A stretch of 64,000 nucleotides of DNA from Patiriisocius_A hiemis (GTDB lineage: Bacteria; Bacteroidota; Bacteroidia; Flavobacteriales; Flavobacteriaceae): NCBI RefSeq assembly GCF_031846325.1, contig NZ_JAVRHZ010000009.1:56888-120887 (forward strand), read 5' to 3'. The translations under genes and the position numbers were made by a program. This document shows positions 17,732-25,956 of the stretch, one piece after another (position 1 is the stretch's first letter; every line of letters begins with the position of its first letter). The notes below the pieces were generated by a model. It was given only the letters and a program-made list of their open reading frames with translations, did no database searches and had not been told where the DNA came from.

Positions 17732-17753
17732 TAAGGGAGCAAATACTCCCTTA
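17732..17753 (+). other. Hairpin between the GbsR-type gene and the membrane-protein gene
   Basis: Arms TAAGGGAG and CTCCCTTA (8 bp) with loop CAAATA, starting seven bases after the regulator's stop codon. The sequence after it is AAATTGC rather than a T-run, so it is a weak terminator at best. It may act as a partial terminator or an mRNA-stability element between the regulator and the rest of the cluster. Confidence 0.5.
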
Positions 17754-17802
17754 AAATTGCAAAATATATTTCAATATTTATTGAAAGTTTGAAATTAATG
17801 AT

Positions 17803-18228
17803 ATGAAAATTAACATTCCAAATTGGCTTATTATCTTAGGAGGTGCTGGACAAATCTTTACGGCACTTGTGTATCCATACATAAGACATAAAGTTTTTGA
17901 TTGGTATAATGATGTAAAACAATTAAAACCCCTTAATCAAGAAATTGCAAAAACATATGGAAGGTATATTCAAGGGTTAAACTTCTCTTTTGGACTTATT
18001 GCTATTTTAATTCCTTCAGACTTAAAAAATGGGACAAACCTTGCAATAGCAATTACAGGATTAATTGCTGCCTATTGGGTTGGAAAAGTAGCTACACAAA
18101 TAGCCTACTACCCTATGTATGATATACCCAAGAAGCAACTCTTTAAATGGGGAGGTTATGGGATGAACTTTCTATTTGTATTGTTTGCAGTAGTATATAC
18201 TTTGCTAGTCATTCAAAATATCTTCTAA
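17803..18228 (+). CDS. Integral membrane protein of unknown function
   Basis: A 141-residue protein with about four hydrophobic segments (roughly residues 7-27, 55-73, 76-97, 117-138) and short polar connections, so an inner-membrane protein. I recognise no family; the size and four-helix layout are DoxX-like but the sequence is not convincing. It lies between the GbsR-type regulator and the methyltransferase (36 bases before the latter), and probably belongs to the regulated cluster. Confidence 0.75.
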   Translation: MKINIPNWLIILGGAGQIFTALVYPYIRHKVFDWYNDVKQLKPLNQEIAKTYGRYIQGLNFSFGLIAILIPSDLKNGTNLAIAITGLIAAYWVGKVATQIAYYPMYDIPKKQLFKWGGYGMNFLFVLFAVVYTLLVIQNIF

Positions 18229-18264
18229 GATGAGATATTTATTTAAAATAAAACAACTGTACTC

Positions 18265-19155
18265 ATGAAAACGACCAAACTACCCAACGTTCAAGATGTT
18301 ACAAGAAAGAAAAAAAACACTTCAAGAGAAGCAATCATTGACTTTTATAATGAAGCGACCGAGGATTATAGTTTTTGGAGCAGAGACCTCAACATGCATT
18401 TTGGGTATTTTATCTTTGGAAAAACCAACCCATTGAAAAGAGACAGCATGGGGAATGAAATGAATAATCAAATTTATAATAGATTAAACCTCTCAAAAAC
18501 CACAAAAAATATTGCAGATTTAGGATGTGGCATGGGCGGAACTATGCGATATATGCTTAAAAAGCAAAACAACCTATCTATGATAGGTGTTACGCTATCT
18601 CCTTTCCAAGTTGAAGAAGGAAACAAATTACTAAAAGATAAAAAGGGTCTAATTTTACAAGAAAACTATTGCAACACGAGTCTTACTAGTAGCAGTATGG
18701 AAGGGGCAATCGCAATAGAAGGTTTTTGTCATTCTGGTCATAGTGAAGAAGCATTGAGAGAAGCATACAGGATACTCAAGCCAGGGACTAACCTTGTAAT
18801 AGCAGATGCCTTTTTAAAAAAAGACCCTAAAAATCTGTGTTTAGGTAGTAGTTATAGCTATCGCAAACTCTGCAAAGGCTGGAGTCTTGATGGATTAGGG
18901 GTTATAGATGAAGTTGAGAATAGCTTAAAAAAAGTTGGTTTTAAAAAAGTAAAAGTAGAAGATATTTCGTTTAGAGTAGCGCCTTCTGTATTACATGTTC
19001 CTTTTGCTATTGGCGGTTTTATTTTAAAAAATATACTCCTTAAAAATCCCTTAAAACCACAAAGCTGGAATAATATGAAAGCGTCTTTTTACGCCTTAAT
19101 TTCTGGATTGCACATGAAAGATTTTGGATATTATATCATCACAGCAATAAAATAA
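18265..19155 (+). CDS. SAM-dependent methyltransferase
   Basis: A 296-residue class I methyltransferase. Motif I is IADLGCGMGGTMRY (about 83-96), followed by MIGVTLSPFQVEEGN, the acidic post-I region as found in tocopherol, sterol and cyclopropane-type enzymes, then IEGFCHSGHSEEALREAYRILKPG. The GVTLSPFQ and HS elements suggest a small lipid-like or quinone-like substrate, which fits a neighbouring SRPBCC lipid-binding-fold protein, but the substrate is unknown. Its TAA stop overlaps the next start by one base (TAATG), so the two are translationally coupled. Confidence 0.85.
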   Translation: MKTTKLPNVQDVTRKKKNTSREAIIDFYNEATEDYSFWSRDLNMHFGYFIFGKTNPLKRDSMGNEMNNQIYNRLNLSKTTKNIADLGCGMGGTMRYMLKKQNNLSMIGVTLSPFQVEEGNKLLKDKKGLILQENYCNTSLTSSSMEGAIAIEGFCHSGHSEEALREAYRILKPGTNLVIADAFLKKDPKNLCLGSSYSYRKLCKGWSLDGLGVIDEVENSLKKVGFKKVKVEDISFRVAPSVLHVPFAIGGFILKNILLKNPLKPQSWNNMKASFYALISGLHMKDFGYYIITAIK

Positions 19156-19610
19156 TGACAACAATTAAGCTACATACAATAATAAATACATCTTGTGAAG
19201 AGGCATTCAATTTGTCAAGGGATATTGATTTTCATACCAAAAGTGCTTCGCAAACTAATGAAAAAGCTATTGCCGGTAAAATGAAGGGAAAAATTGGTTT
19301 GAACGAAACTGTTACTTGGAAAGGTAAGCACTTTGGATTTTACCTAAAGCATACGAGTAAAATTATTCAGTTTGAAGCACCTAATTTCTTTACAGATATT
19401 ATGATAAAAGGACATTTTACATATTTTGCACATCAACATTTTTTTAAAGAAATTGATAATGAAACACATATGGAAGATGTTGTAAGGTATAAAGTACCCT
19501 ACGGAATTATTGGTAAGTTTTTTAATAAATTCTTTTTAAAAAAGCACTTAGAAACATTTTTAAAACAGAGAAATAGTGCAATAAAAAACACACTAGAGGC
19601 TGTTAGTTAA
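19155..19610 (+). CDS. SRPBCC (START-like) family protein
   Basis: A 151-residue protein with the layout of SRPBCC/polyketide-cyclase-like proteins: an N-terminal strand ending in a helix-starting INTSCEEAFNLSRDIDFH, GLNETVTWKGKHFG, FEAPNFFTDIMIKGHF, and a long C-terminal helix (KHLETFLKQRNSAIKNTL). Such folds bind small hydrophobic ligands. It shares a one-base overlap with the methyltransferase gene, making a joint reaction or ligand hand-over plausible. Predicted cytoplasmic. Confidence 0.82.
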   Translation: MTTIKLHTIINTSCEEAFNLSRDIDFHTKSASQTNEKAIAGKMKGKIGLNETVTWKGKHFGFYLKHTSKIIQFEAPNFFTDIMIKGHFTYFAHQHFFKEIDNETHMEDVVRYKVPYGIIGKFFNKFFLKKHLETFLKQRNSAIKNTLEAVS

Positions 19611-19621
19611 TGAAACTTTGC

Positions 19622-19629
19622 TATTTTTG
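19622..19629 (+). promoter_or_regulatory. Predicted -7 element of the ECF sigma gene
   Basis: TATTTTTG matches TAnnTTTG perfectly and ends 25 bases before the sigma-factor ATG at 19655. No TTG is seen at the expected -33 distance, so this may alternatively be dependent on the sigma factor itself or be chance. Confidence 0.35.
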
Positions 19630-19654
19630 AAGCCTCACTATTAGGTGATTAAAA

Positions 19655-20206
19655 ATGCCAAAAAACATATTAGAACCGAACAATTGGGTAGATCGTTATT
19701 CAGACTATCTATACAATTACACTATTGTGCGCGTAAATGATCATGAAGTAGCTCAGGATTTAATATCTGAAACATTTTTTGCAGGTCTAAAGTCTAAAGA
19801 TAATTTTAAAGGAGAAGCAAGTGAGCGAACTTGGCTCATTGCAATTTTAAAAAGAAAAATAATAGACCACTACCGCAAAAAAAATTCTAAAAAAGGTAAA
19901 GCTGAAATTAGAATGACGTACAATGATGATGATGCAGAAGGAGACTGGCTAGAAGAACGCGTAAGTGACCCCTTTGACAAAACCGCAGAAGATGTCATGG
20001 AAAACTCCGAATTGGGTATGGCAATCTTTGATTGTTTAGACACACTAAACGAAAAACAAGCGAGAATTTTTAAAATGAAAACGATAGATAATTTTGATAC
20101 TGAAGCTATCTGTAATGAATTTAATATTACTCCGTCTAACCTTTGGGTAATTATCCATAGAGCAAGAACTGCTATGGCAAATTGCCTAGAATCTAATTGG
20201 TTATAA
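19655..20206 (+). CDS. RNA polymerase ECF-type sigma factor
   Basis: A 183-residue sigma-70 family factor of the extracytoplasmic-function group. Region 2 is at about residues 10-75 (NYTIVRVNDHEVAQDLISETF, then RTWLIAILKRKIIDHYRK), and region 4 at about 125-180 (LDTLNEKQARIFKMKTID, then the helix-turn-helix NITPSNLWVIIHRARTAM). The two regions are joined by an acidic linker with a DDDAEGDW run. A small gene follows six bases later, in the position where these factors normally carry their anti-sigma partner. The signal and regulon cannot be read from here. Confidence 0.92.
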   Translation: MPKNILEPNNWVDRYSDYLYNYTIVRVNDHEVAQDLISETFFAGLKSKDNFKGEASERTWLIAILKRKIIDHYRKKNSKKGKAEIRMTYNDDDAEGDWLEERVSDPFDKTAEDVMENSELGMAIFDCLDTLNEKQARIFKMKTIDNFDTEAICNEFNITPSNLWVIIHRARTAMANCLESNWL

Positions 20207-20212
20207 TAAACT

Positions 20213-20455
20213 ATGAAATTTTTTATTAAATATGAAGAAGCCACACAGATTTGTGACAAAACACAATATAACGAGGCTTCTATATGGGAAAAAATTAAAC
20301 TTAACATTCGCATGCTCTACTGTAGTGCAACGAGAAAGTATAGTGCTAGAAATGCTAAGTTGACATCAGCAATTAAAAAATCTAAGGTTAAAACAATGCC
20401 TCAAGATCAAAAAGCTGCCATGAAAGAAAGGTTAGCTAAAGAACTAGCTAATTAA
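20213..20455 (+). CDS. Small anti-sigma-like protein with degenerate zinc motif
   Basis: An 80-residue protein directly downstream of the ECF sigma gene (six bases). It begins KYEEATQICDKTQYNEAS and continues WEKIKLNIRMLYCSATRKYS, the layout of the short cytoplasmic zinc-finger-type partners found after flavobacterial ECF genes, which I recall carrying an HxxxCxxC site. Here only one cysteine (in MLYCSATR) of that site remains. Basic C-terminus, no membrane segment. Probably a regulator of the neighbouring sigma factor, but this is inferred from position. Overlaps the convergent UbiA-like gene by 12 bases. Confidence 0.7.
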   Translation: MKFFIKYEEATQICDKTQYNEASIWEKIKLNIRMLYCSATRKYSARNAKLTSAIKKSKVKTMPQDQKAAMKERLAKELAN

Positions 20456-21259
20456 TAAGCACCAAAGTAACATCCAAACAATTGGGATGCTTTCTACAAA
20501 AAATGAGGCGAAATATTTAGATTGTTTTCTTTTAGACCCCAACAAAAAAACTCCCATTAAAGTTAATATTACTAACAGTACTAAAAGTTCATTATGTTCA
20601 ACTGCTGTTTTTAAGCCTTCAGTAAGCAACACTAACATTAAAAAAAACACTCCTAATACTTTGGCTTTACGAATACCCAACACTTGAGGTATTGTTTTTA
20701 ATAGTTTGTCATCAAATCTTAAATCTCTTATTTCAAAGGGTAGCGTAAGGGTCATAACTATAAACATACGCTGTAAAAAAGTAAGCCACACATCTGTATT
20801 AAATGGCACTTCACTAGTTACTAATGGTAATAATACAGTAACACCAGCCCAAACTATTGCTACTACCAAAATTTTTAAGCCCGCAATACTTCGTAAGTTT
20901 TTATGTTTTAAAAGCGGAATTGCATAAAACAACGTTAATAAACCTAAAAGCAAAGCTAGTTTAAGAACATCTATAGAAATTTTAGTAGCCAAAAAAACAA
21001 GTCCTCCAAAGCAGAAAAAAGAAAATAATTGTATCGCTCGTAAATTCTTTGCAAGACTTCTGTGGTGTAGTCCAGCAATCTTTGCATATTTTACAAAATT
21101 GTAACCCGTGATAGTTCCAAAAAAAATAAAGAGGAGTAAATAAATATCATATGCTATTTTAAACTGAAAAATAGTAATCAATACTAGTGAAACTACAGAT
21201 AATGCAACATGAACACTACTATCTATATAAAAATTAAAAAAGCTACGTAAATACTTCAC
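20444..21259 (-). CDS. UbiA-like polytopic membrane protein
   Basis: A 271-residue inner-membrane protein with about eight hydrophobic segments. Features such as GTITGYNFVKYAKIAGLHHRS near residue 50 and PFEIRDLRFD near 175 sit where UbiA prenyltransferases carry their two Asp-rich, metal-binding loops. The first loop lacks the usual NDxxD aspartates, while the second keeps DLRFDD, so enzyme activity is uncertain. The start codon is GTG at 21259; no better ATG is near. Convergent with, and overlapping by 12 bases, the small anti-sigma-like gene. Confidence 0.7.
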   Translation of the reverse strand: MKYLRSFFNFYIDSSVHVALSVVSLVLITIFQFKIAYDIYLLLFIFFGTITGYNFVKYAKIAGLHHRSLAKNLRAIQLFSFFCFGGLVFLATKISIDVLKLALLLGLLTLFYAIPLLKHKNLRSIAGLKILVVAIVWAGVTVLLPLVTSEVPFNTDVWLTFLQRMFIVMTLTLPFEIRDLRFDDKLLKTIPQVLGIRKAKVLGVFFLMLVLLTEGLKTAVEHNELLVLLVILTLMGVFLLGSKRKQSKYFASFFVESIPIVWMLLWCLLIS

Positions 21260-21335
21260 AAAGTAAAAATAGCTAAACTGTTAGTAACCTTTATGTTTAG
21301 TTGAAAAGTTCTATTACCTAGTGCTTAAAACTTCA

Positions 21336-21365
21336 TTGTTTTCCTTTTTTTATATTGTAATTTTG
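21336..21365 (+). promoter_or_regulatory. Predicted gcvP promoter
   Basis: TTG at 21336-21338, exactly 19 bases, then TAATTTTG at 21358-21365: a full match to the Bacteroidota housekeeping promoter. Transcription would start near 21372, giving a leader of about 85 bases. I looked for a glycine riboswitch in the leader and saw none. Confidence 0.6.
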
Positions 21366-21456
21366 CACAACTTGTTTAGTTTATTTTTCATATTAATAAA
21401 CAATACAATTTATAACTTTAATAAACACTTAATCTTTTAGTGAATCTTTTACGATT

Positions 21457-24309
21457 ATGAACACAGATTCTTTTGCAATACGACATATAGGCCCCAGAAA
21501 AGAGGAGCTAGCAGACATGTTAAAAACGGTTGGAGCAGAAAGCATGGAGCAACTTATTTCTGAAACCATCCCAAACGATATAAGACTTCCTAAGAACTTG
21601 CAACTTGACACAGCAATGAGTGAGCAAGAGTATTTAGAACATATCACAGATTTATCTTCTTACAATAGTGTTTTTAAAAGTTATATAGGATTAGGGTATC
21701 ATCAAGCTATTACACCTCCAGTTATTCAAAGAAACATTTTAGAGAACCCAGGTTGGTATACAGCTTACACTCCATATCAAGCAGAAATAGCACAAGGACG
21801 TCTAGAGGCACTTCTTAATTTCCAGACAATGGTTACAGATCTAACCGGTATGGAATTGGCCAACGCATCGCTTTTAGATGAAAGTACCGCGGCTGCAGAA
21901 GCCATGACACTATTATTTGCTGTTAGAGAGCGCGAACAAAAGAAAAAAGGAATAAATAAGTTTTTTGTTTCTGAAGAAATTCTTCCGCAAACACTTTCAT
22001 TGTTACAAACAAGAGCAACTCCTGTTGGGATTGAACTTGTAATAGGCGACCATGAAACATTTGACTTCTCTGATGAATATTTCGGGATATTGCTACAATA
22101 CCCTGGTAGAACTGGAAAAGTATATGACTTTAGTAGTTTTATTGCGCAAGCAAAAGAGGCACAAATTAAAGTAGCAGTAGCTGCCGATATTTTAAGTCTA
22201 GTAGTATTAGAGTCGCCAGGAAACTTTGGTGTTGATGTTGTAGTAGGAACTACTCAACGATTTGGTATTCCACTAGGATATGGAGGTCCTCACGCAGCTT
22301 ATTTTGCAACAAAGGAAGCCTATAAAAGAAACATTCCAGGGCGTATAATTGGGGTTACAAAAGACCTAGATGATAATCGTGCTTTGCGCATGGCATTACA
22401 AACTAGAGAACAACATATTAAAAGAGACAAGGCTACTTCAAATATTTGTACAGCACAAGTATTATTAGCTGTAATGGCAGGGATGTACGCAGTATATCAT
22501 GGGCCAAAAGGACTAGAGTATATCGCAAAAAAAGTACATAATAGTACTGCAACCTTAGCTAATGCTTTAGAAAAACTAGGATATTACCAAGCCAACGAAA
22601 CCTATTTTGATACTATTGCTATAAAAGCAGATATCTCAAAAATTAACTTTAGAGCTGAACTTGAAGGTATTAACTTTTATTACCCAGATGACGAGACTGT
22701 TTCTATCTCAATAAATGAGACAACTACCATAAATGACCTCAATAAAATTATTGGTGTTTTTGCAGAAGCAATAAGTAAAGACCGTTTTTATATAAATGAA
22801 CTTATTGAAGGTAATGCCATTCCAAAAAATGTGGCAAGAAAGACACCTTTTCTAGAAAACGAAGTATTTAACAGTTATCATAGTGAGACTGAATTAATGC
22901 GATATATAAAGAAATTAGAGCGAAAAGACCTAGCTCTAAATCACTCTATGATTTCATTAGGGTCTTGTACTATGAAGCTAAATGCTGCTGCCGAAATGCT
23001 TCCGCTAAGTGACCCAATGTGGGGTAACATTCATCCTTTTGTTCCTATCGAACAAGCAGGCGGATATCAATTTATGCTTAAAAAATTAGAAGAACAACTT
23101 ACAGAAATTACTGGTTTTGCAGGTACTTCTTTACAACCCAACTCTGGAGCACAAGGAGAGTATGCTGGACTTATGGTAATTCGCGCTTATCACAACTCTA
23201 GAGGAGATGAGCAGCGTAATATTTGTTTAATTCCTTCTTCTGCACATGGAACAAACCCTGCAAGTGCTGTAATGGCAGGTATGAAAGTAGTTGTCACTAA
23301 AGCTAGTGAAGACGGCAATATTGACGTTGAAGATTTACGTTCTAAAGCCGAAGAACATAAAGATAACCTTGCAGCTCTAATGGTTACATACCCTTCTACA
23401 CATGGAGTGTATGAGTCTGCTATTAAAGAAATTACAAGCATTATTCATAAAAATGGAGGTCAAGTATATATGGATGGTGCTAATATGAATGCACAAGTAG
23501 GCTTAACAAACCCAGGTGCTATAGGTGCAGATGTTTGTCACTTAAACCTTCATAAAACGTTTGCCATTCCCCACGGAGGCGGCGGACCTGGTGTAGGACC
23601 TATTTGTGTAGCCGAACAGCTAGTACCTTTTTTACCAAGCAACCCTATTATAGAAACAGGAGGGGAAAAAGCAATTTCTGCAATTTCTGCCGCTCCATGG
23701 GGGAGTTCACTTGCGTGTTTAATTTCGTATGCCTACATATGTATGTTAGGACAGAATGGACTCAAAAAAGCAACCCAATTTGCGATTTTAAATGCTAATT
23801 ACATTAAAGAGCGTTTAAATGGGCATTATGAAGTTTTATATACTGGTGAAAAAGGAAGAGCTGCACACGAGATGATTATAGATTGCCGTCCTTTTAAAGA
23901 AAATGGCATTGAGGTTACAGATATTGCAAAGCGTTTAATGGATTATGGATTTCATGCACCTACTGTTTCTTTCCCAGTAGCAGGAACAATGATGATAGAA
24001 CCTACAGAGAGTGAAAGTTTACAAGAACTGAATCGCTTTTGTGATGCAATGATATCCATTAGAAAAGAAATTGATTCAGTAACAAAAGAAAACAAAAACA
24101 ACGTACTTAAAAATGCACCGCATACACAGGCAATGTTAACATCAGACTCTTGGCACTTACCATATACAAGACAAGAAGCTGCTTTTCCGTTGCCTTACAT
24201 AGCTGACAATAAATTTTGGCCTTCTGTTCGCCGTGTAGATGATGCTTATGGGGACAGGAATCTAATCTGTACTTGTGAGCCTATAGAAGCATATATGGAA
24301 GATAATTAA
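21457..24309 (+). CDS. gcvP: Glycine dehydrogenase (decarboxylating), P-protein
   Basis: The PLP-dependent P-protein of the glycine cleavage system, which decarboxylates glycine and passes aminomethyl to the lipoyl H-protein. At 950 residues it is the fused, full-length form. It starts with the usual FAIRHIGP phrase. The PLP-binding lysine is Lys700 in LNLHKTFAIPHGGGGPG, followed by the glycine-rich loop; LGSCTMKLNAAAEM starts the second half. The T and H proteins are not in the window, so the genes are scattered, as usual in this phylum. A strong promoter lies about 90 bases upstream. Confidence 0.97.
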   Translation: MNTDSFAIRHIGPRKEELADMLKTVGAESMEQLISETIPNDIRLPKNLQLDTAMSEQEYLEHITDLSSYNSVFKSYIGLGYHQAITPPVIQRNILENPGWYTAYTPYQAEIAQGRLEALLNFQTMVTDLTGMELANASLLDESTAAAEAMTLLFAVREREQKKKGINKFFVSEEILPQTLSLLQTRATPVGIELVIGDHETFDFSDEYFGILLQYPGRTGKVYDFSSFIAQAKEAQIKVAVAADILSLVVLESPGNFGVDVVVGTTQRFGIPLGYGGPHAAYFATKEAYKRNIPGRIIGVTKDLDDNRALRMALQTREQHIKRDKATSNICTAQVLLAVMAGMYAVYHGPKGLEYIAKKVHNSTATLANALEKLGYYQANETYFDTIAIKADISKINFRAELEGINFYYPDDETVSISINETTTINDLNKIIGVFAEAISKDRFYINELIEGNAIPKNVARKTPFLENEVFNSYHSETELMRYIKKLERKDLALNHSMISLGSCTMKLNAAAEMLPLSDPMWGNIHPFVPIEQAGGYQFMLKKLEEQLTEITGFAGTSLQPNSGAQGEYAGLMVIRAYHNSRGDEQRNICLIPSSAHGTNPASAVMAGMKVVVTKASEDGNIDVEDLRSKAEEHKDNLAALMVTYPSTHGVYESAIKEITSIIHKNGGQVYMDGANMNAQVGLTNPGAIGADVCHLNLHKTFAIPHGGGGPGVGPICVAEQLVPFLPSNPIIETGGEKAISAISAAPWGSSLACLISYAYICMLGQNGLKKATQFAILNANYIKERLNGHYEVLYTGEKGRAAHEMIIDCRPFKENGIEVTDIAKRLMDYGFHAPTVSFPVAGTMMIEPTESESLQELNRFCDAMISIRKEIDSVTKENKNNVLKNAPHTQAMLTSDSWHLPYTRQEAAFPLPYIADNKFWPSVRRVDDAYGDRNLICTCEPIEAYMEDN

Positions 24310-24369
24310 CCAGCAATTAAAGCGGTTAGCTAGTTTGTTTTAACTATTTTAGTCAAAAATATTTTATCC

Positions 24370-25428
24370 ATGGGTATAGCAATCACAGGAATAGGAAGTT
24401 ACATACCAGAAGGAGTTGCCCCTAATAAGACTTTTGAGAATCATCATTTTTTAAATGAAGATGGGAGCGAGTTTCAGCACAATAACGAAGTGATTATTGA
24501 AAAATTTAAAGCTATTACAGGTATATCTGAAAGACGCTATATAAAAGATAAAATTACTACTTCAGATATTGCTTTTTATGCAGCTGAAAAAGCCATAGAA
24601 GATGCTAAACTTGATAGAGAAACTCTAGATTATATAATTGTAGCTCATAACTATGGCGATGTAAAATATGGTTCTCAACAAAGTGATACAGTTCCTAGCA
24701 TTGCTTCCAGAGTAAAACACATGCTAAAAATTAAAAATCCTTACTGTGTAGGTTACGATGTTTTATTTGGATGCCCAGGATGGGTAGAAGGAATGATTCA
24801 GGCTAATGCATTTATAAAATCTGGAATAGCAAAACGGTGTCTAGTTATTGGAGCCGAAGCACTTTCAAGGGTAGTAGACCAACACGACAGAGACTCCATG
24901 ATTTATAGTGATGGTGCGGGTGCTACTATTGTTGAAAACACTAGTAAAGATTCTGGAATATTGAGTCATAAGTCGGCTACTTTTGCCTATGATGAAGCTC
25001 ATTTTATCTACTTTGGAGAGTCTAATAACCAAGAAATCACAGACGCAAGACGTTACATAAAAATGTATGGCCGCAAAATCTACAACTTTGCTCTAAGTAA
25101 TGTTCCAGAGGCTATGAAAAACTGTCTTGATGAAAGCGGTGCTACTATTAATGATTTAAAAAAAGTCTTTATTCACCAAGCAAATGAGAAGATGGATGAG
25201 GCAATTATTAAACGTTTCTATAAACTATATAATAAAGAAGCTCCAGAACATGTAATGCCTATGAGTATTAATAAGCTAGGTAACTCTAGTGTCGCAACAG
25301 TTCCTACTTTATATGATATGGTTGTTAAAAAGCAACTAGACAATCATCGAGTAAACAAGGGTGATATCATTATGTTTGCAAGTGTAGGAGCCGGTATGAA
25401 TATAAATGCAATTACTTATAGAGTTTAA
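24370..25428 (+). CDS. 3-oxoacyl-ACP synthase III-like protein
   Basis: A 352-residue thiolase-fold condensing enzyme of the KASIII/FabH-like group. The catalytic triad is intact: Cys135 in LFGCPGWVEG, His269 in FIHQANEKM, and Asn305 in LGNSSVATVP. GISERRYI and the SDGAGATI loop are family landmarks. It is longer than housekeeping FabH, with an insert near residues 20-45, and is followed by a methyltransferase (six bases) and a glycosyltransferase (abutting). This points to a specialised lipid or acyl-starter product rather than bulk fatty-acid initiation. Substrate unknown. Confidence 0.88.
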   Translation: MGIAITGIGSYIPEGVAPNKTFENHHFLNEDGSEFQHNNEVIIEKFKAITGISERRYIKDKITTSDIAFYAAEKAIEDAKLDRETLDYIIVAHNYGDVKYGSQQSDTVPSIASRVKHMLKIKNPYCVGYDVLFGCPGWVEGMIQANAFIKSGIAKRCLVIGAEALSRVVDQHDRDSMIYSDGAGATIVENTSKDSGILSHKSATFAYDEAHFIYFGESNNQEITDARRYIKMYGRKIYNFALSNVPEAMKNCLDESGATINDLKKVFIHQANEKMDEAIIKRFYKLYNKEAPEHVMPMSINKLGNSSVATVPTLYDMVVKKQLDNHRVNKGDIIMFASVGAGMNINAITYRV

Positions 25429-25434
25429 TCTGTT

Positions 25435-25956
25435 ATGTATAAAAGCAAAACAGTACAAAAAAGATATAAGCACACCTTAGCTTTTTTAAAAAAGCACATT
25501 TCCACTTCCGAAACAATTATAGATCTTGGTGTTGTTAATCCCTTTTCTGAAATTTTAAAGAATGAAGGGTTTCAAGTTATAAATACAGAAGGTGAAGATT
25601 TGGACATAGACACCTCTGCTGTAAAGAATAAAGATTATGATGTAATTACAGCTTTTGAAATTTTTGAACATCTAGTTTCACCATTTAATGTACTTCAGGA
25701 TAGTACTTCAAAAAAACTCGTAGCTTCTGTACCTCTAAAACTATGGTTTGCTTCAGCATATAAAAGTAAAACTGATGAAAGAGATAGACATTACCACGAA
25801 TTTGAAGACTGGCAATTTGACTGGTTACTAGAAAAGTCTGGATGGGTTATAAAGGATCGAGAAAAGTTCACCAATCCAGTAAGAAAGGTTGGAATTAGAC
25901 CTATTTTAAGAAGGTTTACCCCACGCTATTACTTAGTTTATGCAGAACGAGCTTAG
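25435..25956 (+). CDS. Class I methyltransferase-like protein
   Basis: A 173-residue protein with a methyltransferase layout: TIIDLGVVNPFSEIL stands where motif I should be, but the glycine-rich GxGxG is replaced by GVVNP. YDVITAFEIFEHLVSPFNVL matches motif IV and is the clearest sign of family. The C-terminal part (HYHEFEDWQFDWLLEKSGW) resembles small methyltransferases of cell-wall or O-antigen clusters. SAM binding may be altered. Translationally linked to the glycosyltransferase that follows with no gap (TAGATG). Confidence 0.75.
   Translation: MYKSKTVQKRYKHTLAFLKKHISTSETIIDLGVVNPFSEILKNEGFQVINTEGEDLDIDTSAVKNKDYDVITAFEIFEHLVSPFNVLQDSTSKKLVASVPLKLWFASAYKSKTDERDRHYHEFEDWQFDWLLEKSGWVIKDREKFTNPVRKVGIRPILRRFTPRYYLVYAERA

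Noticed and set aside
21366..21456. Possible glycine riboswitch upstream of gcvP
   Set aside because: The leader is AT-rich and lacks the conserved glycine-aptamer core and paired stems.
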